Counted from the stretch's first letter, positions 8,215 through 17,470 are shown. The stretch is DNA of 64,000 nucleotides from Streptomyces sp. NBC_01224 (GCF_036002945.1 NZ_CP108529.1:4645001-4709000), one strand, 5' to 3'. Made by a program: numbers and translations. Notes: generated by a model from the sequence alone, not told the origin.

Positions 8215-8943
8215 GTGACAGCGAGGACCGAGCACGAAGAGCGAATCGGTGAGTCCGCGCTCCCGTCGCGGCGCAGAGGCCGCCATCCCGTCGCGACCGC
8301 GGTCAGCGTTTTCGGCGAACTGCTGATCACCGCAGGCCTGGTGCTGGGGCTCTTCGTCGTCTACTCCCTCTGGTGGACAAATGTGCTCGCTGATCGCGAG
8401 GCCACCAAACAGGGCCACACCGTCCGCGACCGCTGGGCGGGCAGACCGGGCGCGCTGGACACCAAGGACGGCATCGGCTTCCTGCACGTTCCGTCGATGA
8501 AGAACGGCGAGGTACTGGTCAAGAAGGGTACCGACACCGAGAATCTCAACGACGGCATCGCGGGCTACTACACGGACCCGGTGAAGTCGGCTCTCCCCTG
8601 GGACGAGGAGGGCAACTTCACCCTGGCGGCACACCGCGACGGGCACGGCGCCAAGTTCCACAACATCGACAAGGTGAAGAACGGTGACGCGGTCGTCTTC
8701 GAGACCAAGGACACCTGGTACGTCTACAAGGTCTTCAAGGAGCTTCCCGAGACGTCGAAGTACAACGTCGATGTGCTGCAGGCGGTGCCGAAGGGATCGG
8801 GAGCGAAGAAACCCGGCCGCTACATCACGTTGACGACCTGCACGCCGGTCTACACGTCGAAGTACCGCTACATCGTGTGGGGCGAGCTGGTGCGTACAGA
8901 GAAGGTGGACAAGGACCGTACGAAGCCGGCGGAGCTGCGGTAA
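8215..8943 (+). CDS. srtE: Class E sortase (third of three)
   Basis: 242 residues, GTG start. A short basic N-terminus and transmembrane helix (about 32-54, ELLITAGLVLGLFVVYSLWW) precede the sortase barrel. Catalytic His140 lies in LAAHRDGHG, Cys209 in TLTTCTPVY and Arg218 in SKYRYIVWG. The pair of adjacent sortases before pknB corresponds to the SrtE1/SrtE2 pair of S. coelicolor (SCO3850/SCO3849), shown to be needed for aerial hyphae through chaplin anchoring; which copy is E1 or E2 was not resolved here. A strong terminator follows immediately. Confidence 0.95.
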   Translation: MTARTEHEERIGESALPSRRRGRHPVATAVSVFGELLITAGLVLGLFVVYSLWWTNVLADREATKQGHTVRDRWAGRPGALDTKDGIGFLHVPSMKNGEVLVKKGTDTENLNDGIAGYYTDPVKSALPWDEEGNFTLAAHRDGHGAKFHNIDKVKNGDAVVFETKDTWYVYKVFKELPETSKYNVDVLQAVPKGSGAKKPGRYITLTTCTPVYTSKYRYIVWGELVRTEKVDKDRTKPAELR

Positions 8944-8958
8944 CCGGTACGCTGAGCG

Positions 8959-8995
8959 GGCCCGAAGTCGCAACCATTCCTTGCGACTTCGGGCC
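8959..8995. terminator. Convergent terminator after the sortase operon
   Basis: Perfect 15-bp stem GGCCCGAAGTCGCAA (8959-8973) and its complement (8981-8995) with a 7-nt loop, followed by TTCTG. It separates the plus-strand sortase operon from the minus-strand endonuclease gene that ends at 9019. Confidence 0.9.
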
Positions 8996-9018
8996 TTCTG
9001 CCGTCCTGGTCTACTTGC

Positions 9019-10086
9019 TTACTTGAGTACCTGCAGCTTCGCGCCTGCGCTCCAGGCCTTCAGCAGGCCGCGGTGAACGGCGGGGACGCCGACCTGCATC
9101 GCGATATCGAGCGACTCGCGGGAGAACGGACAGGTCGCCACGTACACGGCAACGTCCGCCCGGTGCAGCGTCTTTGTGCCGACGAACTTCTGTATCTCGC
9201 CGCTCCACACCGAGCGGTACGGGGTGAAGTTCTTGCACTGGACGACCACCCGCCGCCCGTCGGCGGTGTACGCGGTGACGTCGGCCCCGCGGTCGCCGCT
9301 GCCACCGTGGATCTCGACGTCGATGCAGCCGTCCCGGCGCAGCAGCCCTGCGATGTGCTGCTCGAACTCCCGCCAGTTCATGGCGTCGATGGAGGCCATG
9401 ACCCCGGTGAGGGGGCGCTGTTCCTGCGCGCGCTGAAGGCGGCGCAGCTGGATGTCGTGGCGGACGAGCCTCCGCTCGATCTGCTGGACGTTCTCGCGGA
9501 GGCTGATGAGTTCTCGCTGCTGCTCGCCGGAGGTCTCGATGAGGGCGCTGAGTATAGGGACGACGGTGGCGCCGAGGAGGCGGGTGAAGCTCTTCTCGCT
9601 GAGTCGCGTGATGTGGGCGTCGAGGGATTCGACGTCGCTGTCACGCCGAGGGGTATCCGTGATCACCGGATGCACCCGGGAGGTGTGTTCGACGTCGAGC
9701 AGATATGTACGGACACGGCGCGCGATCTCGCTGTCACGGAGCAGCATGGCGACGTTGAGGACGGTCCGCCGCGGCCGGACGGCCATGCTCGAACGGGGCT
9801 GTGGATAACTCTCCGGATAGGAACTCAGGGTGAGTTCCTTAAATTTCTGCAGCTCAGCGCCCCGGATCACCCTGAGGCCATTCGATTCGAGCTCTTCTCG
9901 ATGACGGCTGAGGAGGTTGTTGATGACGGTTTCCGCCACCTCGAAGTAGGCGGCGACCATGGCGGTGGTCACGTGCATGCCGTCCGGCAGCAAGGACAGC
10001 GTCTTGACTCGGTCGAGTGCCTCCGTCCGCTCGGTGAAGCTCTGACGCAGCGCCTGTGATTCCACCAGAGCGACTTCGTTGATCAC
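9019..10086 (-). CDS. Mrr-type restriction endonuclease domain fused to a phage-regulator-like N-terminal domain
   Basis: 355 residues, GTG start. Residues about 30-130 (DGMHVTTAMVAAYFEVAETV, ELESNGLRVIRG, RTVLNVAMLLRDSEIARRVR) resemble the DNA-binding modules of phage antirepressor/BRO-like proteins. A coiled-coil segment follows at about 185-230. The C-terminal ~110 residues are a restriction endonuclease type IV (Mrr) fold with GDRGADV (Asp269) and VVVQCKNF (Gln283-Lys285), the PD-(D/E)XK-like catalytic core. It stands alone between terminators, without a methyltransferase, so it could target modified DNA. It interrupts an otherwise conserved kinase/division locus. Specificity and target are unknown. 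Confidence 0.88.
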   Translation of the reverse strand: MINEVALVESQALRQSFTERTEALDRVKTLSLLPDGMHVTTAMVAAYFEVAETVINNLLSRHREELESNGLRVIRGAELQKFKELTLSSYPESYPQPRSSMAVRPRRTVLNVAMLLRDSEIARRVRTYLLDVEHTSRVHPVITDTPRRDSDVESLDAHITRLSEKSFTRLLGATVVPILSALIETSGEQQRELISLRENVQQIERRLVRHDIQLRRLQRAQEQRPLTGVMASIDAMNWREFEQHIAGLLRRDGCIDVEIHGGSGDRGADVTAYTADGRRVVVQCKNFTPYRSVWSGEIQKFVGTKTLHRADVAVYVATCPFSRESLDIAMQVGVPAVHRGLLKAWSAGAKLQVLK

Positions 10087-10236
10087 GCTCTTGGCCCTTC
10101 GCGTATCCAGCGATGCGGACGGAGTCCGATGCCCCGCCTCACCCGGTCAACGAATCGGCACATATGAAGACACGATCGAGTTACGGCTGCATGTGCGGTA
10201 TGCCAGAGCAGAGGGCATCGCTGCGGACACCGCAAA

Positions 10237-10269
10237 GGGCCCCGGTCACCGTTGCGGTGACTGGGGCCC
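10237..10269 (-). terminator. Terminator of the fhaA-pknB operon
   Basis: 15-bp arms (10237-10251 and 10255-10269, one G-T wobble) with a 3-nt loop. On the minus strand the hairpin is followed by TTTGCGG. It lies just beyond the pknB stop and ends the minus-strand operon. Confidence 0.85.
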
Positions 10270-10290
10270 GATGGCAGTCGCGATTCGGGG

Positions 10291-12267
10291 TCAGTGCCGA
10301 CGTGAGCCGGACGGGCCGCCGAAGATGTTGCCGTCGCCACCGCCCGGCATGGTCTGGACGTTGACCGCACTGTTCTTGTCGACCTGCTGGCCCGGGCCGG
10401 GCTGGAAGGCGACGACCTTCGCGTTGTCGTCATTCGGTCCCACCACCTGGATCTGCAGGCCCGCCTGGGCCAGCAGGGCCTTCGCCTCCGCGAGGGTCTT
10501 GCCCTGCAGGTCGGGAACCGTGGCCTTCTCCGGCTGCGGCGGACCCTTCGAGACCTTCAGGACGATCGGGGCGTCCTTGGCCTGCTTGCCGACTCCGGGG
10601 GACTGCTCGACCACGGTGTCCACCGGCTGGGGCGAGTCGATGTCGACACGCGAGATGGTTGTGAACCCGATGCCCCTGAGCTGGGCCTCTGCATCCTGGT
10701 ACGTGCGGGTGCGAACGTCGGGGAGGTCCAGCAGGGCCTGCTTGGCGACGGTGATCGTGACCTCGGAGTTCTTCTCGGCCTTCGTGCCGCCGTCGGGGTC
10801 CTGCTTGATGACCGTACCCGCGGTCTTCTCGGACTCGACCGCGGTGACGTTCACCGTGAAGCCCTTGTCCTCAAGGTCCTTACGGGCGGTCGCCTCGGTC
10901 TTCTCCACGACGTCCGGGACCTCGACCTTCGGCGCTCCGGTGGAGACGACGACCGTGACGACCTCCTTCTCCGCCATCTGGCCGTCCGGGGTCGGGGTCT
11001 GGCTGCAGATCTTGCCCTTGGGCTGCTTCTCGCAGGGTTCCCGCGAGCCGACCTTGAGAATGACGTCGGAGTAGTCCGCGCGTTTCTGTGCTTCCTTCAC
11101 GGTCAAGCCGATCATGTTCGGCACATCGACCTTGCCGCTGTTGCTGTTGGTGTTGCTGGACACCGACCGGCCGATCAGGATCGCGCCGATGAGCACCAGG
11201 ATGCCCGCCACGATCAGCAGGATCGTCGAGGTGTTGCTCTTCTTCTGGCGGCGGCGGTCCGGGCGGTCGTCGTAGCCGTAGCCGCCGTCGTCCGGGTTGA
11301 CCGGGGGCAGCATGGACGTGGGCGCGCCGTTCTGGTCCGCAGCGCGCAGTGCGGTGGTGGGCTGGTCGTTGCCGTAACCGTCGTAGCCGCCGTAACCGGG
11401 CACACCCATCGCCGCGGCGGCGACCGGCCGGCCGTCGAGGCAGGCCTCGATGTCGGCGCGCATCTCGTCGGCCGACTGGTAGCGGTAGTCGGGGTCCTTG
11501 ACCAGGGCCTTCAACACGATCGCGTCCATCTCGGGCGTGATCTCGGGGTCGAAGTTGCTGGGCGTCTGCGGCTCTTCCCGTACGTGCTGGTAGGCAACTG
11601 CTACGGGTGAGTCCCCGATGAACGGCGGCCGGACCGTCAGCAGCTCGTAGAGCAGGCAACCGGTCGAGTACAGATCGGAGCGTGCGTCGACCTGCTCGCC
11701 CTTGGCCTGTTCCGGGGAGAGGTACTGGGCGGTGCCGATGACGGCCGCGGTCTGGGTCATCGTCATACCGGAGTCGCCCATGGCGCGGGCGATACCGAAG
11801 TCCATGACCTTGACCTGGCCGGTGCGCGTCAACATGACGTTCGCCGGCTTGATGTCGCGGTGGACGATGCCTGCGCGGTGCGAGTACTCCAGCGCCTGGA
11901 GGATGCCGACGGTCATCTCGAGGGTGCGCTCGGGCAGCAGCTTGCGGCCGGAGTGCAGAAGTTCCCTGAGCGTCGACCCGTCGACGTACTCCATCACGAT
12001 GTACGGGATGGAGACCCCGTCGACGTAATCCTCACCGGTGTCGTAGACAGCGACGATCGCCGGGTGATTGAGCGAGGCGGCGGACTGGGCCTCACGGCGG
12101 AACCGGGCCTGGAAGGACGGGTCGCGGGCCAGATCGGCCCGCAGCGTCTTCACAGCTACGGTGCGGCCGAGCCGGGTGTCGTGTGCGAGGTAGACCTCGG
12201 CCATGCCACCACGGCCGAGCACCGAGCCCAGCTCGTACCGGCCGCCGAGGCGACGCGGCTCTTCCAT
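10291..12267 (-). CDS. pknB: PASTA-domain serine/threonine protein kinase PknB
   Basis: 658 residues. The kinase domain spans about 10-275: glycine loop LGRGGMAEVY, catalytic Lys40, HRDIKPANV (Asp138), DFG (Asp156) and activation-loop Thr residues near 169-173. Transmembrane segment at about 345-367. Four extracellular PASTA repeats occupy about 380-645 (for example VDVPNMIGLTVKEAQ, VEVPDVVEKTEATA, LDLPDVRTRTYQDA, TVPDLQGKTLAEAK). PASTA domains bind muropeptides/lipid II, so the kinase couples wall status to phosphorylation of division and synthesis proteins. The ATG at 12267 is chosen by homology to the usual MEEPRRLGGRYEL start; a GTG at 12303 is possible. It is last in the operon. PknA, its usual mycobacterial neighbour, is absent. 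Confidence 0.97.
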   Translation of the reverse strand: MEEPRRLGGRYELGSVLGRGGMAEVYLAHDTRLGRTVAVKTLRADLARDPSFQARFRREAQSAASLNHPAIVAVYDTGEDYVDGVSIPYIVMEYVDGSTLRELLHSGRKLLPERTLEMTVGILQALEYSHRAGIVHRDIKPANVMLTRTGQVKVMDFGIARAMGDSGMTMTQTAAVIGTAQYLSPEQAKGEQVDARSDLYSTGCLLYELLTVRPPFIGDSPVAVAYQHVREEPQTPSNFDPEITPEMDAIVLKALVKDPDYRYQSADEMRADIEACLDGRPVAAAAMGVPGYGGYDGYGNDQPTTALRAADQNGAPTSMLPPVNPDDGGYGYDDRPDRRRQKKSNTSTILLIVAGILVLIGAILIGRSVSSNTNSNSGKVDVPNMIGLTVKEAQKRADYSDVILKVGSREPCEKQPKGKICSQTPTPDGQMAEKEVVTVVVSTGAPKVEVPDVVEKTEATARKDLEDKGFTVNVTAVESEKTAGTVIKQDPDGGTKAEKNSEVTITVAKQALLDLPDVRTRTYQDAEAQLRGIGFTTISRVDIDSPQPVDTVVEQSPGVGKQAKDAPIVLKVSKGPPQPEKATVPDLQGKTLAEAKALLAQAGLQIQVVGPNDDNAKVVAFQPGPGQQVDKNSAVNVQTMPGGGDGNIFGGPSGSRRH

Positions 12268-12434
12268 AACTGTTCCAGCCCTCTCCGTCAGTCCCGACCG
12301 CACCGGTGTGCGGTCCGGCGGTGTGCTGCTCGCGCATACGCTACCGGCCGCGCACTACCTGATCGGCCCGGAGTCCGGACCTGATACCTGACCGGTATCC
12401 CAATGTGCAGGTATGGCTGCCCATGTGACGGGCA

Positions 12435-13892
12435 TCACTTCTTGCTGTCGATGACCGCCTTCATTACAGCCTTTGCGATCGGGGCGGCCAGACCGCCACC
12501 GGAGATGTCGTCCCGGTTGGCCTGGCCGTCCTCGACAACGACGGCGACGGCGACCGGGGAGCCCTTGTCGGTCTTGGCGTAGGAGATGAACCAGGCGTAC
12601 GGCTTCTCGCTGTTGTTCAGACCGTGCTGGGCGGTACCGGTCTTGCCGCCGACAGTGACGCCGTTGATGAGGGCGTTGGTTCCCGTGCCGTTCTTGACCA
12701 CGGTCTCCATCATCTGCTGGAGCTTCTGGGCGTTCTCACCCGAGAGGGGCTGGCTGAGCTGCTCCTTCTCATGGGTGTAGATCACGTCCAGGTTGGGGGC
12801 CTTGCGCTCGGCGACCATGTACGGCTGCATCAGCTTGCCGTCGTTGGCGACCGCGGCGGCGACCATGGCCATCTGCAGCGGGGTGGCGCGGTTGGACGCC
12901 TGGCCGATGCCGGCCATGGCGTTCTGCGGGCGGTTGTCCTTGGGGTAGACGCTGGCGTCGGCGCGGACCGGGGTGAAGACGTCCTTGTTGAAGCCGAACT
13001 TGTTGGCCTGGTCGATCATCTTCTGGTTGCCGAGGTCATCGCTGATCTTGCCGAAGACGGTGTTGCAGGACCATCGCAGGGCTTCCCGCAGCGAGGCGTT
13101 CTCGCACGGGATGTTGCCCTCGTTCTCCAGGTTGCCGGTGGTCAGCGGGAGCCGGTAGGGCAGCGGCGACTTGGTGTGCTCGTCGATGCTGGTGTACAGC
13201 CCGTTCTCCAGCGCGGCCGCGGCGGTGACGACCTTGAAGGTCGAGCCCGGGGGGTAGGTCTCGCGCAGTGCCCGGTTGAGCATCGGCTTGTTCTTGTCCT
13301 TGGAGAGCTTCTCCCAGGCCTTGGAGTCGGCGGTGGAGTTGCCCGCGAAGGTCGAGGGGTCGTACGAAGGGGTACTGACGAGGGCCAGGATGGCGCCGGT
13401 CTGCGGGTCGAGCGCGGCGACGGCGCCCTTCTTGTCGCCAAGTCCCTTGAAGGCGGCCTTCTGAGCGGCCGCGTTGAGGGTGGTGACGACGTTGCCGCCC
13501 TGCTTCTTCTCGCCGGTGAACATCGACAGGGTCCGGTTGAAGAAGAGCTGGTCGTCGTTGCCGGTGAGGATGCCATCCTCAAGCTTCTCAAGGAAGTTGG
13601 CGTCGAACGCCTGCGAGGAGTACCCGGTCACGGGCGCCCACATGGGGCCGTTCTTCCAGACGCGCTTGTATTTGAAGTCGCTGTCCTTGGTCTCGACCGA
13701 CCCGGTCACGGGGTTGCCGTCAACGATGATGTTGCCGCGCTCGTGTGCGTAACGTTCGATGCGGACGCGACGGTTCTCGTCGCGGCTGTTCAGCTCGTCG
13801 GCACGGACGTACTGCAGGTAGTTGGTCCGTACGAGCAGGGCGAGGATGAGGACTCCGCAGAAGATCGCGATCCGGCGAAGAGGCTTGTTCAC
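12435..13892 (-). CDS. pbpA: Class B penicillin-binding protein (transpeptidase) PbpA
   Basis: 485 residues. An N-terminal membrane anchor (about 8-22) is followed by a dimerisation segment and a penicillin-binding transpeptidase domain. Active-site motifs are STFK (Ser217, Lys220), SCN (275-277) and KTG (417-419). It cross-links peptidoglycan with the cognate SEDS glycosyltransferase encoded upstream. The GTG start overlaps the ftsW/rodA stop by GTGA, implying coupled, roughly stoichiometric expression of the SEDS-PBP pair. Expected to be regulated by PknB phosphorylation in this operon by analogy with mycobacteria. Confidence 0.96.
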   Translation of the reverse strand: MNKPLRRIAIFCGVLILALLVRTNYLQYVRADELNSRDENRRVRIERYAHERGNIIVDGNPVTGSVETKDSDFKYKRVWKNGPMWAPVTGYSSQAFDANFLEKLEDGILTGNDDQLFFNRTLSMFTGEKKQGGNVVTTLNAAAQKAAFKGLGDKKGAVAALDPQTGAILALVSTPSYDPSTFAGNSTADSKAWEKLSKDKNKPMLNRALRETYPPGSTFKVVTAAAALENGLYTSIDEHTKSPLPYRLPLTTGNLENEGNIPCENASLREALRWSCNTVFGKISDDLGNQKMIDQANKFGFNKDVFTPVRADASVYPKDNRPQNAMAGIGQASNRATPLQMAMVAAAVANDGKLMQPYMVAERKAPNLDVIYTHEKEQLSQPLSGENAQKLQQMMETVVKNGTGTNALINGVTVGGKTGTAQHGLNNSEKPYAWFISYAKTDKGSPVAVAVVVEDGQANRDDISGGGLAAPIAKAVMKAVIDSKK

Positions 13893-15298
13893 GGTCGGAC
13901 CACCTGGGTCATCTCGGCGTCGGAGGACGGGGCGGGGGCCGGGGCGGGGCGACGTGCGGTGTCGCTGATTCGGATCAGAATGGCGATCAGCGCCCAGTTG
14001 GCCAGCACGGACGAGCCACCGTACGCGAGGAACGGCATGGTCATACCGCTCAGCGGGATGAGCCCCATGACACCGCCGGCTACCACGAAGACCTGGATTG
14101 CGAAGGCCCCCGACAGCCCGATGGCGAGAAGCTTGCCGAAGGGGTCACGGGCGGCCAGCGCCGTGCGGACGCCTCGCTCGACGATCAGGCCGTAGATCAG
14201 CAGGACGGCCATCATTCCGGCCAGACCCAGCTCCTCGCCGACGGTGGAGAGGATGAAGTCGGCGTTGGCGGCGAACATGATCAGGTCCGAGTGGCCCTGG
14301 CCCAGTCCGGTGCCGAGCGTGCCGCCGGAGCCGAAGGACATCAGCGACTGGGCGATCTGGTCGCTCTGCGCCATCGTCGCCTTGGAGAACGGGTCGAGCC
14401 AGGCGTTCACCCGGGACTGCACGTGCGGCTCGAAGGACGCCACACCCACCGCGCCTACTGCGGACATCAGCAGACCGAAGACGATCCAGCTAGTCCGCTC
14501 GGTGGCGACGTACAGCATGACCACGAAGAGGCCGAAGAACAGCAGTGAGGTGCCGAGGTCGGTCTCGAAGACCAGGATCAGGATCGACAGGGCCCAGATG
14601 GTGATGATCGGTCCGAGGTCGCGTCCGCGCGGCAGGTACAGCCCCATGAAACGGCGGCTGGCCAGTGCCAGCGCATCGCGCTTCACCATGAGATAGCCGG
14701 AGAAGAACACCGCGATCAGGATCTTGGCGAACTCTCCCGGCTGGATCGAGAACGGGCCGAGGCTGATCCAGATCTTCGCGCCGTTCACCGCCGGGAAGAA
14801 CATCGGCAGGATCAGCAGGATGAGCGCCGCGACCATCGAGATGTAGGTGTAGCGCTGAAGGATGCGGTGGTCCTTGAGGATCACCAGCACGGCGACAAAG
14901 AAGGCGACGCCGATCGCCGAGTAGAGCAGCTGCTTGGGGGCGTCGGGGCTGTACGCCCCGTAAAGAACCTCCGCACGCTGGATCAGTCTCGGCGACTGGT
15001 CCAGCCGCCAGATCAGCACCAGCCCCAGGCCGTTGAGCAGGGTCGCCAGCGGCAGCAGCAGCGGGTCCGCATAGGGCGCGAACTTGCGTACCACGAGGTG
15101 GGCGACGCCGCCGAGCAGGATGAGCCCGGCTCCGTATCCGAACATGCCGGACGGGAGCTTGCCGTCCATGGCGAGTCCGACATTGGCGTAGGCGAATACC
15201 GAGATGGCGACGGCGAAGACCATCATCATCAGTTCGGTGTTGCGGCGGCTCGGTGCGTCGATCGCGCCGATCGTGGTCGTGTTGGTGACAACGCTCAT
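13889..15298 (-). CDS. rodA: SEDS family peptidoglycan glycosyltransferase (FtsW/RodA/SpoVE)
   Basis: 469 residues with about 10-12 hydrophobic helices. SEDS hallmarks are present: INGAKIWISLGPFSIQPGEFAK, ETDLGTSLLFFGLF, and LIPLSGMTMPFLAYGGSSVLANW near the C-terminus. Polymerises glycan strands from lipid II together with PbpA. It sits between the phosphatase gene and pbpA in the usual actinobacterial order. Names vary (ftsW in S. coelicolor annotation, rodA in mycobacteria); sequence reading alone does not decide between them. Confidence 0.95.
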   Translation of the reverse strand: MSVVTNTTTIGAIDAPSRRNTELMMMVFAVAISVFAYANVGLAMDGKLPSGMFGYGAGLILLGGVAHLVVRKFAPYADPLLLPLATLLNGLGLVLIWRLDQSPRLIQRAEVLYGAYSPDAPKQLLYSAIGVAFFVAVLVILKDHRILQRYTYISMVAALILLILPMFFPAVNGAKIWISLGPFSIQPGEFAKILIAVFFSGYLMVKRDALALASRRFMGLYLPRGRDLGPIITIWALSILILVFETDLGTSLLFFGLFVVMLYVATERTSWIVFGLLMSAVGAVGVASFEPHVQSRVNAWLDPFSKATMAQSDQIAQSLMSFGSGGTLGTGLGQGHSDLIMFAANADFILSTVGEELGLAGMMAVLLIYGLIVERGVRTALAARDPFGKLLAIGLSGAFAIQVFVVAGGVMGLIPLSGMTMPFLAYGGSSVLANWALIAILIRISDTARRPAPAPAPSSDAEMTQVVRP

Positions 15299-15321
15299 GG
15301 TGCTGAAGGCCCCCTACGGCT

Positions 15322-16815
15322 TTACTGCTTACCGCACTGCGGGACCAGCTTTTTCTCTTCCTCCGAGAGGCTGGGACCAGGAGTGGGAGTTGCGGTCGGC
15401 TTGGTCTTGGTGGCACCGGAAGTGGCCGACGTCTTGGTGACGTCCGAGCCCGTACCACCGGCTTGGCTCTCGTCGGAGCGGGCTTTCTCGGCCGCGCGTC
15501 GCTGGGCGTCCTTCTTGCAGGCGGATGCCTGGACAGCGAGCTCGCCGACCTTCTCGCGTGCGGCGGTGAGGTTGCCTTCGGCGATGGTTGCCTCGACCTG
15601 CTTGCGCTGGTAGGGCGGGAGGTACTTGAGTTCGATCTCGGGGTGGTCCTTCTCGACCTTCGAGAGCGAGACCCAGGCCAGGTCCTGGTTGATGCCTCGG
15701 AACAGCGCGACATGTTCGTTCTTCGCGCCGACATAGAACTGGTTCTGGGTCCAGCGGTAGCCGCCGTAGAGACCGCCGCCGACGACAGCGAGCGCGAGCA
15801 CGACGTAGAAGGACCTCTTGAGCCACTTATGGCCGCCGCCGGGCTTGATGAAGTCGTCGTCGGTGTACGCGTCGAAGGAGTCGTCAGACATTTCGCCGTA
15901 GCCGACGCCGTCACCGCTTCCGGGCGGACCGAAGCCGCCTGCGGGCGGCGGGACGGGGCGGCCGAGGCCGGCCGCGCGTCCGGCGGGGGTCTGCATGGCG
16001 CTGCCGTCGTTCAGCTGGGCAGCCTGGTTCTCGGCGACCGCGCCGACGATGACCGGGGTGTCGTTGAGCTGTCCGGCCAGGGTGTCATTGCTGTCGACGT
16101 CGAGGACGTCGGCGACGATGCAGGTGATGTTGTCCGGGCCGCCGCCGCGCAGGGCGAGCTGGATCAGCTCCTGGATGGTCTCCTGGGGGCCCTGGTAACT
16201 GGCAAGGGTCTCTTCCATGGTCTGGTGGGAGACGACGCCGGAGAGCCCGTCGGAGCAGATCAGATAGCGGTCGCCGACCCGGACCTCACGAATGGAGAGA
16301 TCGGGTTCGACGTGGTCGCCACTGCCCAGGGCACGCATCAGAAGGGCGCGCTGAGGGTGGGTGGTGGCCTCTTCCTCGGTGATCCGGCCCTCGTCGACCA
16401 GCCGCTGCACCCAGGTGTGATCCTGGGTGATCTGGGTGAGCACGCCGTCGCGCAGCAGGTACGCGCGGGAGTCGCCGACGTGGACGAGGCCGAGGCGCTG
16501 GCCGGTCCAGAGCAGGGCGGTGAGCGTGGTGCCCATGCCCTCCAGCTGGGGGTCCTCCTCGACCATCATGCGCAGTTGGTCGTTGGCCCGCTGGACCGCC
16601 GTACCGAGCGAGGTGAGGATGTCCGAACCCGGGACGTCGTCGTCGAGCTGGACGAGCGTGGAGATCACCTCGGAGCTGGCGACCTCGCCGGCTGCCTGGC
16701 CACCCATGCCGTCGGCGATGGCGAGAAGGCGCGGACCGGCGTAGCCGGAGTCCTCGTTCCCTTCCCGGATCATGCCCTTGTGCGATCCGGCGGCGAAGCG
16801 CAGGGAAAGACTCAT
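15322..16815 (-). CDS. pstP: PP2C-type Ser/Thr protein phosphatase PstP
   Basis: 497 residues. The cytoplasmic PP2C domain (about 5-235) has the metal-binding motifs GNEDSG (Glu21/Asp22), DGMGG (Asp35), GDSR, CSDGLSG and PDNITCIV. A transmembrane helix (FYVVLALAVVGGGLYGGY, about 345-365) and a basic, Ser/Thr-rich extracytoplasmic tail follow. It dephosphorylates the operon's kinase and its targets using Mn/Mg. The ATG at 16815 follows GGGAGAGG; the upstream extension to 16869 lacks support. Length and layout match actinobacterial PstP/PrpC. Confidence 0.96.
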   Translation of the reverse strand: MSLSLRFAAGSHKGMIREGNEDSGYAGPRLLAIADGMGGQAAGEVASSEVISTLVQLDDDVPGSDILTSLGTAVQRANDQLRMMVEEDPQLEGMGTTLTALLWTGQRLGLVHVGDSRAYLLRDGVLTQITQDHTWVQRLVDEGRITEEEATTHPQRALLMRALGSGDHVEPDLSIREVRVGDRYLICSDGLSGVVSHQTMEETLASYQGPQETIQELIQLALRGGGPDNITCIVADVLDVDSNDTLAGQLNDTPVIVGAVAENQAAQLNDGSAMQTPAGRAAGLGRPVPPPAGGFGPPGSGDGVGYGEMSDDSFDAYTDDDFIKPGGGHKWLKRSFYVVLALAVVGGGLYGGYRWTQNQFYVGAKNEHVALFRGINQDLAWVSLSKVEKDHPEIELKYLPPYQRKQVEATIAEGNLTAAREKVGELAVQASACKKDAQRRAAEKARSDESQAGGTGSDVTKTSATSGATKTKPTATPTPGPSLSEEEKKLVPQCGKQ

Positions 16816-16891
16816 GCGCACCTCTCCCGTCGGCTCGGGGTACAGCCGGTCTCGAGCCACACTGCCCACCCTCCGGTCGGGAGCCGGGCCG

Positions 16892-16935
16892 GGTCCGTTG
16901 CCCGGACCGCCGCGGCTCGCTCGCTCCGCTCGCTC
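16892..16935. repeat. Tetranucleotide GCTC repeat and small hairpin between fhaB and pstP
   Basis: Five GCTC units, (GCTC)3 C (GCTC)2, occupy 16915-16935, next to a GGTCCG/CGGACC hairpin at 16892-16908. They fill the only sizeable gap inside the operon (about 130 bp). The hairpin may act as an internal processing or attenuation site. Confidence 0.6.
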
Positions 16936-16944
16936 ATTGTCGTA

Positions 16945-17460
16945 CTACTTCCGCAGCTCGATGACGGTCTTGCCGATCCGGATCGGCGCGCCCAGCGGAA
17001 CAGGTGTCGGGGTGGTGAGTCGGGTCCGGTCGAGATATGTGCCGTTGGTGGACCCGAGATCCTCGACGATCCACTGGCCGTCACGGTCGGGGTAGATCCT
17101 GGCATGCCTGCTGGACGCGTAGTCGTCGTCCAGGACGATCGTTGAGTCGTGGGCACGGCCCAGCGTGATGGTCTGCCCCTGGAGCGCCACCGTGGTGCCG
17201 GTGAGTGTGCCCTCGGAGACGACCAGCTTTGTGGGTGCCCCCCGGCGCTGACGGCCGGGCTGTTGACGTTGCTGCGGCGGTGCCGCGGCATTCTGGCGTG
17301 CCTGTGGCGGCCGTGCGTCGGTCGCAGTGCGGCGTGAGCCGCGCTGCGTGACGCGCGTTCCGAACAGGTCGCTGCGGATGACCTGGACGGCCACGATCAC
17401 GAACAGCCACAGAACAGCCAGGAAACCTAGCCGCATGACCGTCAGGGTCAGCTCTGACAT
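16945..17460 (-). CDS. fhaB: FHA domain protein FhaB (FipA)
   Basis: 171 residues. An N-terminal transmembrane helix (about 7-27, VMRLGFLAVLWLFVIVAVQV) is followed by a basic, Gln/Arg-rich linker and a C-terminal FHA domain (about 85-170) with GRAHDSTIVLDD, SSRHARI and LGSTNGTYLD. FHA domains bind phosphothreonine. The mycobacterial orthologue links PknB phosphorylation to division and wall synthesis. It lies 10 bp downstream of fhaA in the same operon. Confidence 0.95.
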   Translation of the reverse strand: MSELTLTVMRLGFLAVLWLFVIVAVQVIRSDLFGTRVTQRGSRRTATDARPPQARQNAAAPPQQRQQPGRQRRGAPTKLVVSEGTLTGTTVALQGQTITLGRAHDSTIVLDDDYASSRHARIYPDRDGQWIVEDLGSTNGTYLDRTRLTTPTPVPLGAPIRIGKTVIELRK

Positions 17461-17470
17461 TGCCCCCGCT

